Origin: Phycisphaerales bacterium
GTDB taxonomy: Bacteria; Planctomycetota; Phycisphaerae; Phycisphaerales; UBA1924
Assembly: GCA_020427395.1 (NCBI GenBank)
Contig: JAGQON010000002.1
Location: 1-64,000 of the forward strand
Direction of reading: 5' to 3'
DNA length: 64,000 bases
Shown here piece by piece: positions 25,130 through 33,916 of this stretch. Position numbers and translations under genes: made by a program. Under the pieces are notes generated by a model. That model was not told where the DNA came from, did no database searches, and worked only from the letters and a program-made list of their open reading frames with translations. Position 1 is the stretch's first letter, and each line of letters begins with the position of its first letter.

Positions 25130-26922
25130 GATCGGGTCTCCTTGCATGCGCCGAGGCACTGCTCGTGGATCGATCGCAGCAACGCCGGGTCTTGCGACAC
25201 TGAGGTGGGGAGTGCCGATCGTGTTTCTGCGATGAGCATCTGCTCGTAGGCCATACGGCGGAGTCGGTCTTCGATGGGGAGCTGCATGGCATCGCTCGCA
25301 GTGATCGCTTCTGGGCTGATATTGAGCACGCCTGAGACATAGGTCCGCAGCGAAGCGATTCCGCTTTGGGCACGGGCCGCGCGGTAGGTACGCATGATGC
25401 GCACGAGCTCGGGGTTGCGGCTTCTGCGGTAGCCGATGACCGAGAGCAGGGCGAGGTAAACCACAGGCGGTGCCGCGAGCGTGACAATCCATTTGGGGTC
25501 TTGCAGAGTCTTGGCGAGATTGAAGCCGGGGTCGGAGCGCATCTGGTCCGCAGAGCCGTGCGCCCAGAGCCCGGGTGCGGCCGGGGTCAGCTCGATGTGG
25601 TCGATCGAGGGACGGGTTGGGGTGGTCGGTCCCTCGCGAGGGGTTGTCACCAATGCATCGGCGAGGGTGACTTCCTTGACCGCGGTGACGGACAGCGGAA
25701 TCGGATCGGACGCGAAGGTTTCGTATCGCCCGGCGACCGGATCGAATGAAGGGACTTTGATTGCTGGTATTTCTTGTACTGAATCGCTCAACGCCCGCAC
25801 GGTGGTCTCGTATGTCCTCACGCCGTTGCGGCGCGGCATGACCTCACGCCAGCCGTCGGAATCGACTTTGAACTGTTCACTAAACTCGGGGTCGCGTGTG
25901 AGATCGGGCGCGTTCTGCACGCCGGTCATTGGTTCCTGTCCTTCGATGCGAAGGGTGAGACTGATGGGGTCGCCGACATTGACGCGTGTGTTGCTGGCAC
26001 GCGAAGCGAGCGAGAACGATCCGATCGCACCTTCGTACAGATCCGGTTTCCCGGCGCTTGGCACGGGCATCACCTCAAACGCAACGGTGTTGGAATCGAC
26101 ATACGCACGGTATCGTGAACCGGTGCCGGACTGACGAGTAAAGATCGCCTGCATCGGGCCGAGTTCGATGGTGCCGGTCCGGGTCGGCGTGATCGTGAAG
26201 CGGAAGGTAAATCGGGAGCGCTCGCGCCCGTCACGGATCGCGGTATCGACCCGCCCGGTCAGGGTCTGCCCCGCAAGAGGAAAGTCGAGGGTGTACTGGG
26301 AACCGCCTGGAACGGGGACCGGGCGAATCTCAAACGAATCGGGGATGCTCGATGACGAGAAGTTGAACTCGGAGGTGCTGTCGCCGATCCACCAGACGCA
26401 CTCGCCCTCGATGGTTTCGTTCTGGAACAGATGTGTCCGCTCGAAGCGGAGTTCGAGCAGGTCCTCGGTCGATTCGGAGGGAAGCAGTGCCCTGAAGCTT
26501 GTCACGGGTCCTCGGTAGGTCTTCCCGCCATCTTCAACGCTGGGTGCGGGGATCTCGACGATACCTTCACGGGTGGCGGTGAGTGTGTATTGGAAGACAA
26601 AGCTGCGCCGCGTCACGGTTCGTTGTCTGCCGCTGGAATCGACCTGCATCGAGGTGAAGGACTGCGAGCTGCGACCGTGGAATACCGCGCGAACAAGCCC
26701 CGGGAACTCGATCTCTGGTGGCTCCGGGTTGTCGGCGCCGTAAACGGTGATGGAGTAAGACACTTCATCACCAACATACACGCTCTGTCGAGAGAGGTCA
26801 GCCTCGACGCGTACTCCGTCGTCAGCCCCGAGCTGGGCATGCGCAGCGGATGCCACAACACAGATGATGATCAGTGCAAATGCGGCGGCGAGCACATGAT
26901 TGATTCTGTTGATGGTTCGCAT
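25126..26922 (-). CDS. batD: BatD-family membrane protein
   Basis: 598 residues. There is a signal peptide (residues 1-29, cleavage after AHA), then a long periplasmic beta-rich part opening with VEADLSRQSVYVGDEVSYSI, as in BatD proteins ('v..G..v.l.y.v'). More beta-sandwich repeats follow, a single membrane helix at ~485-505 (IVTLAAPPVVYLALLSVIGY), and a cytoplasmic helical tail. BatD is linked in Bacteroides and Leptospira to oxidative-stress tolerance, but its chemistry is unknown. It lies between the coiled-coil BatC-like gene (3-base gap) and batE (4-base overlap). Confidence 0.85.
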   Translation of the reverse strand: MRTINRINHVLAAAFALIIICVVASAAHAQLGADDGVRVEADLSRQSVYVGDEVSYSITVYGADNPEPPEIEFPGLVRAVFHGRSSQSFTSMQVDSSGRQRTVTRRSFVFQYTLTATREGIVEIPAPSVEDGGKTYRGPVTSFRALLPSESTEDLLELRFERTHLFQNETIEGECVWWIGDSTSEFNFSSSSIPDSFEIRPVPVPGGSQYTLDFPLAGQTLTGRVDTAIRDGRERSRFTFRFTITPTRTGTIELGPMQAIFTRQSGTGSRYRAYVDSNTVAFEVMPVPSAGKPDLYEGAIGSFSLASRASNTRVNVGDPISLTLRIEGQEPMTGVQNAPDLTRDPEFSEQFKVDSDGWREVMPRRNGVRTYETTVRALSDSVQEIPAIKVPSFDPVAGRYETFASDPIPLSVTAVKEVTLADALVTTPREGPTTPTRPSIDHIELTPAAPGLWAHGSADQMRSDPGFNLAKTLQDPKWIVTLAAPPVVYLALLSVIGYRRSRNPELVRIMRTYRAARAQSGIASLRTYVSGVLNISPEAITASDAMQLPIEDRLRRMAYEQMLIAETRSALPTSVSQDPALLRSIHEQCLGACKETRS

Positions 26923-26925
26923 GGC

Positions 26926-28176
26926 TTACCAGTCTTTCTCGACGGGCACGGAGCGTCCCTTGTTGAGGTAGGTACGTCGCGCCTCGCGTTCTCGGCGTTC
27001 CTTGTCCAGCAGCATCTCCGCGATCTCGTCGATCTGATCGCCTTCCTCGCTCGGGTCTTCGCCCTGCTGGCTCTGACCCTGCTCGCCTGATTGGGCCTGC
27101 TCGCTTTGCTGATCACCCTGCGACTCGCCTTCCTGACCATCGCTCTGGGACATCTCCCGCAGCTGCTCGGCCGCTTCCTGCAATGCTTGCGCGGCCTCCT
27201 TCTGGGCCTGCGCGGCTTCCTCGGTTTTGCCCTCCTGCAATGCCTGCTTGGCACGCTCCTGGGCCTCGCGGGCCTGGTTCATCTTGTCCTGAACCTGCTG
27301 CATCTGCTCCTGCTGATCGCTGTTCTGCTCCTGGCTCATCTGGCTGAGCCCGTCCTGCTCGCTCTGGGCCTGATCGCACAGCTCCTGCTGGTCACTCTGC
27401 TGCTTCTCCTGTTGTTCAGGCTGCTGCTGAGGGTTCTGGTTGTTCTCATCCGATTCCTGCTGCTGCTGCTCGGCGAGGTCTTCGAGGCGATCGGCGGCCT
27501 GCTGCTGCTCCTGCTGGCGTTGTTGCTGGGCCTGCTCTTGCTGCTTGATCATCTCGTCGAGTGCCTCGATCTGATCGCGTAGCTGCTTGATCTCTCGGCG
27601 GACGCGTTCGAGGTTCTCAATCGCAGGGGTGTAGCTTGGTTCGACATCGTGGGCCGATCGGAAAGCACCCGCTGCTTCGCTCAGTGTGGCGACCTTTGTG
27701 ATCAACTGCTCTTTCATGGCGCCGAGATCGCCGGGGTTTGCGATACCGGGCGAGTTCTGCATGCTCAGGTTTGCGAGCTTGTAGCGGGCGTGCCCGATGC
27801 TGTCGCGGGCGCGGGCGCGCAGTGCGGGGGAAGCCCCTTCGAGGTCCGCGATGCGGAGCCATTCGATACCATCCCCGAGCGCCGATGATTGATCGTTATC
27901 ATTCTTGATGAAGGAGACTCCGAGGTTGTACGCTGCCGCGGAGCGATAGGCGATGTCGTCACAGCGAGCAACGATGTCCGAGAGGATCTCCTGGCGATCA
28001 GCGAGCTCGGTCTCATCACTCAGCGCTTCGCGGAGTCGCTCTCGGGCGATGTTCGCGGGCATGGGCTCACCCTGCGAATCAACAACGAGTTCGTCGCCGG
28101 CCGGAGTAGGATCAGATGCATCGATCGGTGCGGGCTGCAGAGCAATCAGCGAGCCGATGAGAAGTGTTGGAATCAT
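26926..28176 (-). CDS. BatC-like TPR protein with Gln/Glu-rich coiled coil
   Basis: 416 residues. N-terminal signal-like stretch (MIPTLLIGSLIALQPAP), a TPR-type region at ~70-190 (SAAAYNLGVSFIKN; AGAFRSAHDVEPSYTPAIEN), then ~170 residues of nearly unbroken Gln/Glu/Ala coiled coil (RQQEQQQAADRLEDLAEQQQ) and a basic tail. BatC proteins carry TPRs and a charged C-terminus. The Gln tract is encoded by CAG-rich DNA, which makes the opposite strand an artificial poly-Leu frame. The start overlaps the batB stop. Its likely role is a periplasmic scaffold for the VWA proteins. Confidence 0.75.
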   Translation of the reverse strand: MIPTLLIGSLIALQPAPIDASDPTPAGDELVVDSQGEPMPANIARERLREALSDETELADRQEILSDIVARCDDIAYRSAAAYNLGVSFIKNDNDQSSALGDGIEWLRIADLEGASPALRARARDSIGHARYKLANLSMQNSPGIANPGDLGAMKEQLITKVATLSEAAGAFRSAHDVEPSYTPAIENLERVRREIKQLRDQIEALDEMIKQQEQAQQQRQQEQQQAADRLEDLAEQQQQESDENNQNPQQQPEQQEKQQSDQQELCDQAQSEQDGLSQMSQEQNSDQQEQMQQVQDKMNQAREAQERAKQALQEGKTEEAAQAQKEAAQALQEAAEQLREMSQSDGQEGESQGDQQSEQAQSGEQGQSQQGEDPSEEGDQIDEIAEMLLDKERREREARRTYLNKGRSVPVEKDW

Positions 28177-29216
28177 GCCGGGGCCCTCCTGACACGAGCT
28201 GGGATAATGAGCAGTTCGGTCGCGATGAGCGCGAGCCCAAGCGCGAGGAAGAACGGGTAGCGTTCCGTGTACTTGTACGATGTGGCGGTGTCGAGCGTTC
28301 GCTGCTCGGCGCTGCCGATGATGTCGTTGTACACCTGCGCGAGATCGATCGTTCCAGTCCCGACTTCCAGGTACACCCCGCCTGGTGAGGCGTGGGCGAT
28401 CTCGCTGAGTGTCCTGGACTGCAGGCGGGATCGGACGACATTGGATCGCGGGTTGTCGCGGTCGGCTTCGATCAGGGCACCCTTGTCCGAACCGATGCCG
28501 ATCGCGATGATGCGCACGCCCCGGGCTGCAGCCTGGCGAGCGGCCTCGACGGGCAGGCTTTCCTGATCCTCGCCGTCTGAGATGAGCACAAGGTCGCGGA
28601 ACCCACCCTGATCCGCATCGCCGGCTTCGGGGAAGACGAGCTCATTCGTCCGCCGGATCGCGTCCCCGATGTTTGTGCCACCTACGAGCACGCTCTGCGG
28701 GTTGAGTTCATCGAGCGCGAGCCGGAAGAAGAGGCGATCGTTGGTGAGCGGGCAGGCGACGGTTGATGAGCCGGCGAAGGCGACGAGACCAACCCGATCG
28801 CCGCCGAGCTGATCGACGAGATCGGTGATCCAGAGCTTGGCCTTGTCGAGCCGGTTCGGGGCGACATCGGTGGCGAGCATGGATCTCGATACATCGAGCA
28901 TGAACACCACATCACGCCCTTGTGTATCGACGATGACCTCTTCGGGGTCGGACTGCGGGCGTGCCACCGAGATCGTGATGAGCCCAACGCCGATCACGAC
29001 CACGAGCACACGCAGCCACGCGTTCCAAGAGCGCGGACGCCCGAGCATGGAGTCGATCAACTCGCGATCGCCGAGGCGGCGCTGGGCACGCACGGCCCGC
29101 AGGGCAATGACAAGCATAAGCAGGGCCAGCACGGGCAACGCCCAGAGGGCCATCAGCCATTCGGGGGCGCCGAAGCGCCAGCCGCCGTGAAGCCATGAGC
29201 TGATGATCTCGTTCAT
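28173..29216 (-). CDS. BatB-like VWA-domain membrane protein
   Basis: 347 residues. N-terminal membrane helices at ~20-42 (LMALWALPVLALLMLVIALR) and ~68-88, a von Willebrand A domain with a MIDAS site (DVSRSMLATD near 108-117, later ISDGEDQ), and a C-terminal membrane helix (FFLALGLALIATELLII). This is the standard BatA/BatB topology, with the VWA domain between membrane anchors. Metal-dependent protein binding is the expected activity. Starts and stops overlap those of both neighbours by 4 bases, so the operon is translationally coupled. Confidence 0.88.
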   Translation of the reverse strand: MNEIISSWLHGGWRFGAPEWLMALWALPVLALLMLVIALRAVRAQRRLGDRELIDSMLGRPRSWNAWLRVLVVVIGVGLITISVARPQSDPEEVIVDTQGRDVVFMLDVSRSMLATDVAPNRLDKAKLWITDLVDQLGGDRVGLVAFAGSSTVACPLTNDRLFFRLALDELNPQSVLVGGTNIGDAIRRTNELVFPEAGDADQGGFRDLVLISDGEDQESLPVEAARQAAARGVRIIAIGIGSDKGALIEADRDNPRSNVVRSRLQSRTLSEIAHASPGGVYLEVGTGTIDLAQVYNDIIGSAEQRTLDTATSYKYTERYPFFLALGLALIATELLIIPARVRRAPA

Positions 29217-30253
29217 GTCATCACCCCCCTGAGCCCGAACTCACGCAGCAGCAAGCCGCAGACGAGGACGCCGAGCCCCGCGATAGCAATGGGGTGGTAG
29301 AGCTCCTCGAACGAAGTGGACTGGCTGACCTCGATCGTGGATCGCTCGAGTTCATCGATCTCGGCGTAGACCTTCTCAAGGTCCGAGACTCGCTCGACGC
29401 CCCAGTACTTCCCGCCGGTGTACTCAGCCACCTGCGTCATCTGGCGATCGTTGACAGGCTGGGTTGCCATGAAGAAGCCGCCGGTGGTCGTTCCGCCGCG
29501 GATGCCGACGATGTAGACCTTGACACCCCATTCCTTGGCCAGACCCGCGGCCTGCTGGGGGGAGTACTGCCCCGCCCGGTTCTCGCCGTCGGTCAGCAGC
29601 ACGATGGCCTTGCTCTTGAGCGTAAAGGATTCGTCGCCAGTGTCCTGACGCATGACATCCTCGTACGCCTTGAGGCGACCCGCGGCGAGCATGAGCGCAT
29701 CGCCGATCGCGGTCGATCGCTCCCGCTCAACACGGGGCAGGCTGATGGAGCGTATAGACTCGACCAGCGCATCATGCGATTGGGTCAGCGGCATGAGGGT
29801 GTCGGCGAATGAGCCGAAGACGATGAGCCCGAGGAGGTCGCCGGCGCGGCCTTTGAGTTGGTTGCCATCTCCGGTGACGAAGCGTTCAACGACGCGTTTG
29901 ACGGCCTCAAGGCGGTTCGTGCGCTCGCCATCGAAGATCACCGGCTCATCCATCGAGCCGGATCGGTCGACGACGAGCTCGAGGGCGATGGTGTCGCGGG
30001 TGGCCTTGGTATTGCCGATGATCTCCTGCGGGCGGGCGAGCGCGATGAGCAGGATGATCATGGCGATGCCGATGAGCCCGTTGGGTGCCCAGAGCAGCAG
30101 CGAACGCAACGATCGCCCCGCGGCGGCCAGGCGAGAGGGAACGCTGGACATCATGCCGTTGTTGCGGTGCCAACGGATGATCCGGGCGATCCAGATGATC
30201 GGGATCAGCGCGGTGAGCGTCAGCACCCAGGGATACGCGAACTGCCAGTTCAT
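29213..30253 (-). CDS. BatA-like VWA-domain membrane protein
   Basis: 346 residues from ATG 30253, which overlaps the upstream stop; the frame stays open to 30376, but that part is translated from the previous gene. Two N-terminal membrane helices (WVLTLTALIPIIWIARII; GLIGIAMIILLIALA), a VWA domain with MIDAS DRSGSMDEP and LLTDGENRAGQYSP, and a final membrane helix (IAIAGLGVLVCGLLLREF). It pairs with BatB as the second VWA subunit. MoxR-type ATPases act on such VWA proteins in other systems. Confidence 0.88.
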   Translation of the reverse strand: MNWQFAYPWVLTLTALIPIIWIARIIRWHRNNGMMSSVPSRLAAAGRSLRSLLLWAPNGLIGIAMIILLIALARPQEIIGNTKATRDTIALELVVDRSGSMDEPVIFDGERTNRLEAVKRVVERFVTGDGNQLKGRAGDLLGLIVFGSFADTLMPLTQSHDALVESIRSISLPRVERERSTAIGDALMLAAGRLKAYEDVMRQDTGDESFTLKSKAIVLLTDGENRAGQYSPQQAAGLAKEWGVKVYIVGIRGGTTTGGFFMATQPVNDRQMTQVAEYTGGKYWGVERVSDLEKVYAEIDELERSTIEVSQSTSFEELYHPIAIAGLGVLVCGLLLREFGLRGVMT

Positions 30254-31134
30254 GCGTCGCCCCCGATCGTGCTTGTGGTGTCGTGCCCGAGCAGTTGCAA
30301 CGCATGTTGAGCGATTCGTGAAGGGGTCGCCAACTTGGCGGCAGCGGGCTCTTGCCCAAAGCGTGCTCTGTCGCAAGCACTGATCATCTCGCGGAACTCG
30401 CTGGTTGATCGGAGTCGGGGATCGAGCCGATCAAAGACGCGAGCGAGGCGTTCGTATCCGATCTGCTGATCCTTCGAATCAATAATGGTCCGGAGTTCCT
30501 GATACACGCTCGGGGCGCGAGTGTCCGTGCCAGAGTGGTGCAGGAGGAGGTAGATCCCGCCCGCAAGCAGCGCGACACCGAAGGCGATTCCTGCCCAGAG
30601 CAGACCGGGCTGATTCTGCTCTGTATCGGCTGGGACCTGTGCATCGGCGATTGGGTTGAGTGCGCCCTTGTCGTCGTCCGTGAGCACGCCGAGCACCGTG
30701 ACTTGAAGCGGCTCGGTGCTGATGGTGGTGGGGGGTTGGTCGTTCTCGCTCTTAATGAGCAGTGTTGCGCCGGGGATCGAGTAGTCGCCGGGCAGGAACG
30801 GTTCGAGTTGTACGCGCCGGATAACCTCGAGCTGTCCGTCGCGCAGCTGCATGGGCTCTTCATCGACCTGCACCACGCTCCAGTCACTCGTTGACCAATC
30901 GCGCGGGGTGAACTCGGCGCGGTAGGCCTCGGGGAAGCTCCAGCGATCAACGACCCAAATACGCTGGGCGATGCTGATCTCCGTGGTCTCGATGCTGGTC
31001 GTGAGCGTTGCACCGCTTTCGGGGTCCGTAGCGGAGTGGCGAACGGCGGGTGCTTCCGTCGAAGCGTGATCGCCGCAGCCTTGGCATATCACTGCGATCA
31101 TCAGAAGCAGGATGGAACAGATGAGACTCCTCAT
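30250..31134 (-). CDS. Bat-operon lipoprotein with one membrane helix
   Basis: 294 residues. The lipobox-like start (MRSLICSILLLMIAVICQGC) suggests lipid attachment at C20. A periplasmic beta-rich region of ~150 residues (TLTTSIETTEISIAQRIWVV; LLIKSENDQPPTTISTEPLQ) resembles the sandwich of BatD. A membrane helix lies at ~180-200 (GLLWAGIAFGVALLAGGIYL), followed by a helical cytoplasmic tail. In other bacteria the slot between DUF58 and BatA holds a DUF4381-type or short membrane protein; no firm family is visible here. Both ends overlap neighbours by 4 bases, so it belongs to the complex. Confidence 0.7.
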   Translation of the reverse strand: MRSLICSILLLMIAVICQGCGDHASTEAPAVRHSATDPESGATLTTSIETTEISIAQRIWVVDRWSFPEAYRAEFTPRDWSTSDWSVVQVDEEPMQLRDGQLEVIRRVQLEPFLPGDYSIPGATLLIKSENDQPPTTISTEPLQVTVLGVLTDDDKGALNPIADAQVPADTEQNQPGLLWAGIAFGVALLAGGIYLLLHHSGTDTRAPSVYQELRTIIDSKDQQIGYERLARVFDRLDPRLRSTSEFREMISACDRARFGQEPAAAKLATPSRIAQHALQLLGHDTTSTIGGDA

Positions 31135-32042
31135 CGGCGGCGCATCTCCCGCTGCTGGAAGTACCGGTAGAGCGGATCGACAAAGCTCTCGGCCGTGCTC
31201 AGCTGTACGCGATCGACGCGGGCACGCTTGCAGGTATCCTCGATCAGTGCCTGCTCTCGAATGGCCTGCTTGTGGTATCGCTCACGCACCCGCCGTGAGC
31301 TCGTGTCCACGCTGTACCGACGCCCACTGACCGGGTCGTGCATGCGGATGAGCCCGGCCCTGGGCAGGTCGAACTCCAGCGGGTCGGTGAGCTGGAGCGC
31401 CACGAGCTCGTGCTTGCGGGCGAGCATGCGCATTGGCTTGGCCCACTCGGGCTCGGTCCGGTTGCTGAGCCCTGAGAGGAAATCGGAGAGCACGAAGATC
31501 ACGGCCCGGCGCTTGTGGGCGCGGCCGAGCTCCTGCAGCGCATCGCTGAGCGTGAACGGCGACAGCCCCGGCTGCGAGTCGATCAGCTCGCGCAAGATCC
31601 GCTGGGCGTGCTTTTTGCCTTTGGAGGGTCGCAGGTGCAGCGACTCACGCTCGAGGTGGTCCGAGCCGAACACCTGCAGTCCAACACGGTCATTGTTTCG
31701 ACCCGCAGCCAGCGTGAGCACGGCCCCGAGCTCGCAGGCGAGCTGGTGCTTGGATCGGCGGACGGTGCCCAGGGCGGTGGACATCGAGCAGTCGACACAC
31801 AGGATGACCGTGAGCTGTCGTTCCTCGGTAAACCGTTTGATGTGCGGGTGCCCGGTGCGGGCGGTCACATTCCAGTCGATCGTGCGGACCTCGTCGCCCG
31901 GCGTGTACTCTCGGACCTCGGCGAACTCGATGCCCTGGCCCTTGAACGCGGAGTGGTACTGCCCGCCGAAGAGATCGTCCACACGACGACGCGCCCGGAT
32001 CTCCAGGCGTTTCACTTCTCGCATGAGCTCTTCGGTCAGCAC
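31131..32042 (-). CDS. DUF58 domain protein
   Basis: 303 residues, soluble. It contains the DUF58 core: SAFKGQGIEFAEVREYTPGD, TIDWNVTARTG, then a VWA-like fold with a degenerate MIDAS (ILCVDCSMST) and FVLSDFLSG. DUF58 proteins accompany MoxR ATPases and VWA membrane proteins almost everywhere and are assumed to be adaptors. It lies 27 bases after moxR and overlaps the lipoprotein gene by 4 bases. Confidence 0.92.
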   Translation of the reverse strand: MLTEELMREVKRLEIRARRRVDDLFGGQYHSAFKGQGIEFAEVREYTPGDEVRTIDWNVTARTGHPHIKRFTEERQLTVILCVDCSMSTALGTVRRSKHQLACELGAVLTLAAGRNNDRVGLQVFGSDHLERESLHLRPSKGKKHAQRILRELIDSQPGLSPFTLSDALQELGRAHKRRAVIFVLSDFLSGLSNRTEPEWAKPMRMLARKHELVALQLTDPLEFDLPRAGLIRMHDPVSGRRYSVDTSSRRVRERYHKQAIREQALIEDTCKRARVDRVQLSTAESFVDPLYRYFQQREMRRR

Positions 32043-32069
32043 GAACGGGGTCCTCCCTGACTGGCTCGC

Positions 32070-33080
32070 TTACGGGGCGGGGATGCGTGCGAACAGCTCG
32101 CGGACGATGTCCTCGCTGGTGATGCCCTCGGCCTCGGCCTCGTAGCTCACGAGCACGCGGTGACGGAGCACATCCATGCCGATCGCCTTGATGTCCGAAG
32201 GCGTGACGAACGCGCGACCCTCGAGGAACGCGTTCGCCCGTGCCGCGCGGGCGAGGGCGAGCGATGCTCGGGGCGAGGCACCAAACTCGATGAGCTTGGG
32301 CAGGTCCATGCTCCAGCTCGCCTTCACCGAGGCCGGGTCGCGTGTGGCGTGCACGAGCGAGACAATGTAGTCCTTGATCTTCTCATCCACATGGACATGG
32401 TTCACGCTCTGGCGCGCTCGCGCGATCTGATCGAGGGTGACCACGGCGTTGATGCCCGCATGGGTGTCGGTGGACATCATCCGGTCGATGATGACGCGTT
32501 CCTCATCGCGGGTTGGGTACCCGACATGCAGCTTGAGCATGAAGCGGTCCACCTGCGCCTCGGGCAGCGGATAGGTGCCTTCCTGCTCGATTGGGTTCTG
32601 GGTTGCCAAGACCAGGAATGGGTCACCGACGCTGTAGGTTGTGTCGCCGATGGTGGCGTGTTTCTCCTGCATGGCCTCGAGCAGGGCCGCCTGAACCTTG
32701 GCGGGAGCTCGGTTGATCTCGTCGGCCAGCACGATGTTGGCGAAGATGGGACCCTTGCGGGGCGAGAAGGTGCCGTCCTTGGGGTTGTAGATCAGCGTGC
32801 CGATCACATCCGCAGGTAGCAGGTCGGGTGTGAACTGGATGCGCGAGAACTTGGCATGGCAGCCCTGAGCCAGCGTGGTGACCGTCAGGGTCTTGGCGAG
32901 CCCGGGCACGCCCTCGAGCAGGACATGCCCGCCGGTGAGCATGCCGATGATCAAGGCGCGGACCATGTGCTCCTGCCCGACCACGACGGAGCCGACGGCG
33001 TGGATCAGATCATTGATCGGGCCTGCATCGCGTGCGACCTGGTCGTCTGAGAGGGTGATGCTGAGGGATTCGGTGGTCAT
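32070..33080 (-). CDS. moxR: MoxR-family AAA+ ATPase
   Basis: 336 residues. Walker A GVPGLAKT (~57-64), Walker B VLADEINRAPAKVQ, sensor 1 LATQNPIEQEGTYPLPEAQ, and the typical VDRFMLKLHVGYPTRDEE stretch. These hexameric ATPases act as chaperones for VWA proteins. It is first of the eight-gene Bat operon (33080 to 24314). A 185-base region separates it from the DUF3467 gene; a GC-rich hairpin at 33190-33213 sits between them. Confidence 0.95.
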   Translation of the reverse strand: MTTESLSITLSDDQVARDAGPINDLIHAVGSVVVGQEHMVRALIIGMLTGGHVLLEGVPGLAKTLTVTTLAQGCHAKFSRIQFTPDLLPADVIGTLIYNPKDGTFSPRKGPIFANIVLADEINRAPAKVQAALLEAMQEKHATIGDTTYSVGDPFLVLATQNPIEQEGTYPLPEAQVDRFMLKLHVGYPTRDEERVIIDRMMSTDTHAGINAVVTLDQIARARQSVNHVHVDEKIKDYIVSLVHATRDPASVKASWSMDLPKLIEFGASPRASLALARAARANAFLEGRAFVTPSDIKAIGMDVLRHRVLVSYEAEAEGITSEDIVRELFARIPAP

Positions 33081-33189
33081 GATTCCCTTTCGTGATTCTG
33101 GGGTTCTGGAGGCATCTCTCTAGATGCTCAGCGTCGGTCAAACCGTCACGAGTTATTCAGTTCTGCGGCCACAAGGTTGCTGAAACGAC

Positions 33190-33213
33190 GCACGGGCCTT
33201 GTTCGGCCCGTGC
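33190..33213. other. GC-rich hairpin between the DUF3467 and moxR genes
   Basis: Perfect 9-bp stem gcacgggcc/ggcccgtgc with loop ttgttc. No T-run follows on the minus strand, so it is not a textbook intrinsic terminator, but it separates the two transcription units. Confidence 0.45.
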
Positions 33214-33265
33214 GTGTGTAGATCGGTTGCTTCGGGCGTCTTGCCGGGAGCTAGGGCTTTGGTCA

Positions 33266-33586
33266 TCAGCCCTGCGCCGGGGGCTGACCGCCGCCCTGGT
33301 TGATCTCGATCTCGCCGAAGCGCTCTTCGTAGCCACGGACGGCCGAGCCGAGCGAGAGGGCGAGGCGCTTGGCGCCGGCCCAGTTCATGATCACGCGCGA
33401 GCCAACATTGAAGACCACCATCGGTGCCTGCCCGGGGATCTGCATGGGAATGTTCATGCCGAAGTCCATAATGAGCTCGTCCTGGGTGTTGCTCGTGCGG
33501 ATGGTGTTGGCGTAGGTGCTCGTCATCTTCGATTCGTCGATGCGGAGCTGCACCTGCTGCTGCTGGGGTTGCTGATCGTCGGCCAT
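33266..33586 (-). CDS. DUF3467 protein
   Basis: 106 residues from an ATG preceded by GAAGGATCC-type sequence; the open frame continues upstream only through the tRNA-Leu gene. A Gln-rich start (DDQQPQQQQVQLRID) is followed by the DUF3467 core: YANTIRTSNTQDELIMDFGM, IPGQAPMVVFNVGSRVIM and NWAGAKRLALSL. Function unknown across the family, which is widespread as single small genes. The C-terminus is Gly/Gln-rich and probably disordered. Confidence 0.88.
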   Translation of the reverse strand: MADDQQPQQQQVQLRIDESKMTSTYANTIRTSNTQDELIMDFGMNIPMQIPGQAPMVVFNVGSRVIMNWAGAKRLALSLGSAVRGYEERFGEIEINQGGGQPPAQG

Positions 33587-33625
33587 ATTGGATCCTTCTG
33601 TGGTACGGGTCATCTCTCGGGTGAA

Positions 33626-33709
33626 TGCCGAGGGGGGGACTCGAACCCCCACTCTGTCTCCAGAAGCGGATTTTGAATCCGCCGCGTCTACCAATTCCGC
33701 CACCCCGGC
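33626..33709 (-). tRNA. tRNA-Leu(CAA)
   Basis: 84 bases. Acceptor GCCGGGG pairs with CCTCGGC (one G:U), anticodon stem gcggat/atccgc with loop TCAAA around anticodon CAA, a long class II variable arm (ttctggagacagag), T arm GGGGG-TTCGAGT-CCCCC and discriminator A. CCA is not encoded. It lies just upstream of the DUF3467 gene on the same strand. Confidence 0.95.
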
Positions 33710-33916
33710 ATGGATATAGGGCTCAATGATAGGCGTGGGAGGGTCACCATCAACACTCTCCGGCCCTAGCCGGGCGGGAATCAAGAGCCCGTCTCGCCCG
33801 ACCGATGCCTATGCTTCCTGTCCTGCTGGAGCGTTCCGGCGGGGTCGGTCCGGGACTCAGGCGCACGATGGCGGATCGACAGCAGTCCAGTGCGCGGCAT
33901 GAACAGAAAGAACATC

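Noticed and set aside
27091..27582. 163-codon plus-strand frame rich in Leu, looking like a membrane protein
   Set aside because: It is the reverse strand of the CAG-rich Gln/Glu coiled coil of the BatC-like gene; composition is an artefact.
33190..33213. Hairpin as strong terminator
   Set aside because: Stem is perfect but no T-run follows on either strand; kept only as a hairpin.
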